The position numbers were made by a program, and so were the translations under genes. This document shows positions 61,331 to 64,000 of a stretch of 64,000 nucleotides of DNA, piece by piece (within the stretch, counting starts at the first letter, position 1; every line of letters begins with the position of its first letter). This DNA comes from Antilocapra americana (lineage: Eukaryota > Chordata > Mammalia > Artiodactyla > Antilocapridae). The notes under the pieces were generated by a model. The model was given only the letters and a program-made list of their open reading frames with translations. It searched no databases and was not told where the DNA came from. The DNA is taken from positions 18,167,856 to 18,231,855 of the forward strand of contig ML664161.1 of NCBI GenBank assembly GCA_007570785.1, read 5' to 3'.

Positions 61331-64000
61331 TGACTTAAAATAGTTTCACAGACATTGTGGTCCTTATGTCACAATAAGACATTTCTGCTTTCTGGAATAA
61401 GCACAAGGCATAAGTTAATGTGCTGCAAAAGTGGGCATGAATAGAGAGATATAAGAGAATGTACTAAAAGACTGAATGAAATAGTAAACCTGGTGAGGTC
61501 CTAAGTGCTACAGATAATACTGAATTTATGACCCCCATCTTAAAAGCTTAAATGGTTTGAAATCAGGATAAATAAAACATAGTGGTGGCAGAAGGAGTAT
61601 AAAAAGATGACTTACTATTTGGAAAAATATTATTTGAAAAACAGCCACATTGACCTCTAGTCTTCCGAGATGGGGCACATTTGATTAACTCTGATCTGGC
61701 ATTAATATGACTGATATTAATACTTTTTTCCCACACCCCAAATCTATAACCTATCACACTCTATTAAATAAGATAATCAAACCTTCGTTAATTACAAATA
61801 TGAAACTGACTTTAAATTATTGTGCTCTTAGAACATATAGTCCGTTTATAAAACAATGAAGCATTAGCCAAGTATATTCCTCTCTCAGACAAGAAACTAT
61901 TGTACAATGACTTCAAAGTGTACTGAGCTCATTGTGGGAATACCCTTCTAATCAGCCACATTTCTAATTCCAGCAGTATTTAACTTCAGAATTTTATTCT
62001 CAACTAGGTCATTCACTATCTTTAGGACTGGGACAATGACTTCTCCAAGCTGAAGTTTTCCTCCTATATAAAACATGGTGTGTGTGTTTATTTTGTTGGG
62101 AAATAGGTGAATTCATCTTGTTGATGTTTATCTGAAAGTTTGAGAAAGCCTCGGAGATGCCACATGTGACCTTTTACTGCAATGCCAACATTTAGAAATG
62201 TGAAGGACATAGTGTGACTTATAGGAGAGAATGGGCAAAGAATGAAGCACCGTGGCCTTTTCCAGATGTATTTCTTAGCATGAAGTATGTTTATTTATCC
62301 ATCTGTTGTTTACCTTCTGGGTCTGTTTCTGAATTATGATAAGGTGTAAGCAGCTTACAAAAATACTTATCAAACTCAGTAGGATACAAGGCAACAATTT
62401 AACCACTAATGACAGCTACCTCTAACTATGAATGACATATAATAAATTATGTTTGAACTGGATTTTCAGCTGCAGATCCTTATTCTGCCACCCAGACAGC
62501 CCTATAAAGTTGCACTTGTGGCCTTAATCCCACTTGGATGTGTGCCCTACTGCCTCTACTTTCCATCATCCTAGTGCTTTAGTCTTCTTGAATAAGTGAA
62601 CAATCTTTGTTTCTGTACCTTATTAGGCCAAAGACCATAACAGCTAGTGATGGCATCGGCAGGCCCTGCGGGCAGGATTCTCTGCAGATCCAGCCAACCT
62701 CCAACAAACCCCTTTTTATACTCCTGTTTCTAGGAAGAATTATGATGGCGGTGCCCTGCTGTTGATCAGTCAAATCTGTGGTAGGCCTAGAGATAAGTCC
62801 TGTAAGTGTGGTGTACTGTAAAACAGCGGCTCCCATTCATTAGTAGCTTGTGTGTAATAAACCACCAAAAAGGGGGGTGGGGTGGGGAGGCAGCTGCAGC
62901 GTGCAAGAGCAAACAACGCATCTCATTCTTGGGAGCCAAAACTTTGTAATTCGCTACTGGGCAGCCTGCTCTCGCTGACATTCTTTCTGATAACAGAGTA
63001 GAGCCCTCTATTTATAGCTGGACTACTAACCCAAGAGATTCTATTTGGTAACTATGTATACATATTGTAAGACTATTATTAAGGAAGAAATGAAAAATAT
63101 ATCAAATTGCCCCTGGCAAACAAAATTACTGGGTTCAAGGGACAGTTTCCTCTACCAGCTGATAACCTTAAAGACATTTCTATTAGCCACGGTTTCACAG
63201 TACTAGTTTCATAAGGATGACATTTCACAAGACACCAACTGAAACACACAGAAGGAATACTCTCTGGGAATGAGTTTCTTTGATAACATAGTTTTTAGAC
63301 ATAAAAGTGTTCATTGAATAGAGAAATGTTTGGAGGATGCTTGTCTTTAAAGTTTAAGAAAAATCTATAAAAATGTAAAACTAAATTTTATGTTTTGGTC
63401 GTTAAGTGTTTAAGAAATTCTCTTTTGCAACAGTACTACAAATGACTCATCAGCCTAAACCAGAACGTAGGAGGCAATTTAATTATGAAAGGAAGACAAT
63501 ATATTTGTTGGGGAAGAAAAGGGAAAAAATTCTCAAGAAGCCCTTTTAATTCAGGATGGGTTAACCTAATAAAAGGGAGACACACTTGAATTTGCTCATG
63601 ACTACTTAATGAGAAGATGAAAAATGCTGCAGTTTCGGTAATAAACCCTTTCTTTTTACATCTAAAGCAGGTGCACAGCATTGTGATATCAACTGTACTA
63701 GTTCCTCATCAGCCCCCCACTGCTCTTCCAAATAGGAATGGAAGACTGTACATTCTAGGCATTTTTGTCTTTACCACTCCGAACTCAGGGTCAGGAGAGT
63801 GGCTGTAGCAGAGTGGAAGGCTTGCCAGTTGTTTTGGAATTCTTGCAGGTGTTTAAAAAGCAAAGGATTCTTTTCAGAGGCACATCTGCATTTGTCATAT
63901 GCCATTTGTGCTAAAGCCTGTGGTGTTTTTGTTTGTTGGTTTGACAGATTGACATGTAATGGCCAGGACCGTTGGGCGGCTGCTCCCAACAAAGTCATTC
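61331..64000. other. Noncoding right flank
   Basis: AT-rich noncoding DNA. 61960-62085 may be a very diverged MIR ('gggacaatgacttctccaagctgaagttttcctcctatataaaacatgg'). A G-rich tract lies at 62870-62889. No exon or gene can be supported to the window end. Confidence 0.45.

Overview
This window is a mammalian, specifically ruminant, genomic segment centred on SOX2. The identification rests on a complete intronless SOX2 reading frame (26337-27299, + strand, 320 codons) between a recognisable 5' UTR and 3' UTR. The ruminant origin rests on tRNA-derived SINEs of the Bov-tA/BovA type (1-52, 590-775, 59814-60009), CHR-type SINEs shared by ruminants, hippos and whales (56212-56341, 59135-59300), and an artiodactyl-type L1 3' end (7868-8200). 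The species within ruminants cannot be told from this.

Layout. 1-8.2 kb is AT-rich flank with old and young repeats. 8.88-10.12 kb is a strong GC/CpG-rich island about 16 kb upstream of SOX2. 10.1-25.6 kb is noncoding DNA with very few transposons. It holds an exon-like segment (13362-13647), two strong CTCF-type sites (15927 and 23621), a homeodomain/POU-rich block where the upstream SOX2 neural enhancer (SRR1/N-2) is expected, and an AT-rich block with a palindromic POU site. 25.6-28.4 kb is the SOX2 promoter, mRNA and poly(A) site. 30.0 kb carries a textbook SOX-POU composite where the downstream SRR2 enhancer is expected. 33-41 kb is a patchwork of CpG-rich segments with two perfect CRE sites. 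41-49 kb is ordinary noncoding DNA with microsatellites. 49.4-64 kb is transposon-bearing flank that also carries exon(s) of the long noncoding host transcript SOX2OT.

How the parts work together. SOX2 is a single-exon SOXB1 HMG-box transcription factor gene lying inside an intron of SOX2OT, which is transcribed in the same direction. From what is established in human, mouse and chick, SOX2 is driven by scattered enhancers and long-range loops. The candidate elements here (SRR1/N-2-like, SRR2-like, CTCF sites, CRE/CpG patches) fit that picture. The only protein-coding gene I can support is SOX2. Most other open frames are shadows of GC-rich sequence or lack an ATG. I found no exotic system. 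The most useful leads are the CTCF-site arrangement, the SOX2OT exon candidates, the 33.3 kb CpG/CRE/short-ORF element and the transposon-poor core.
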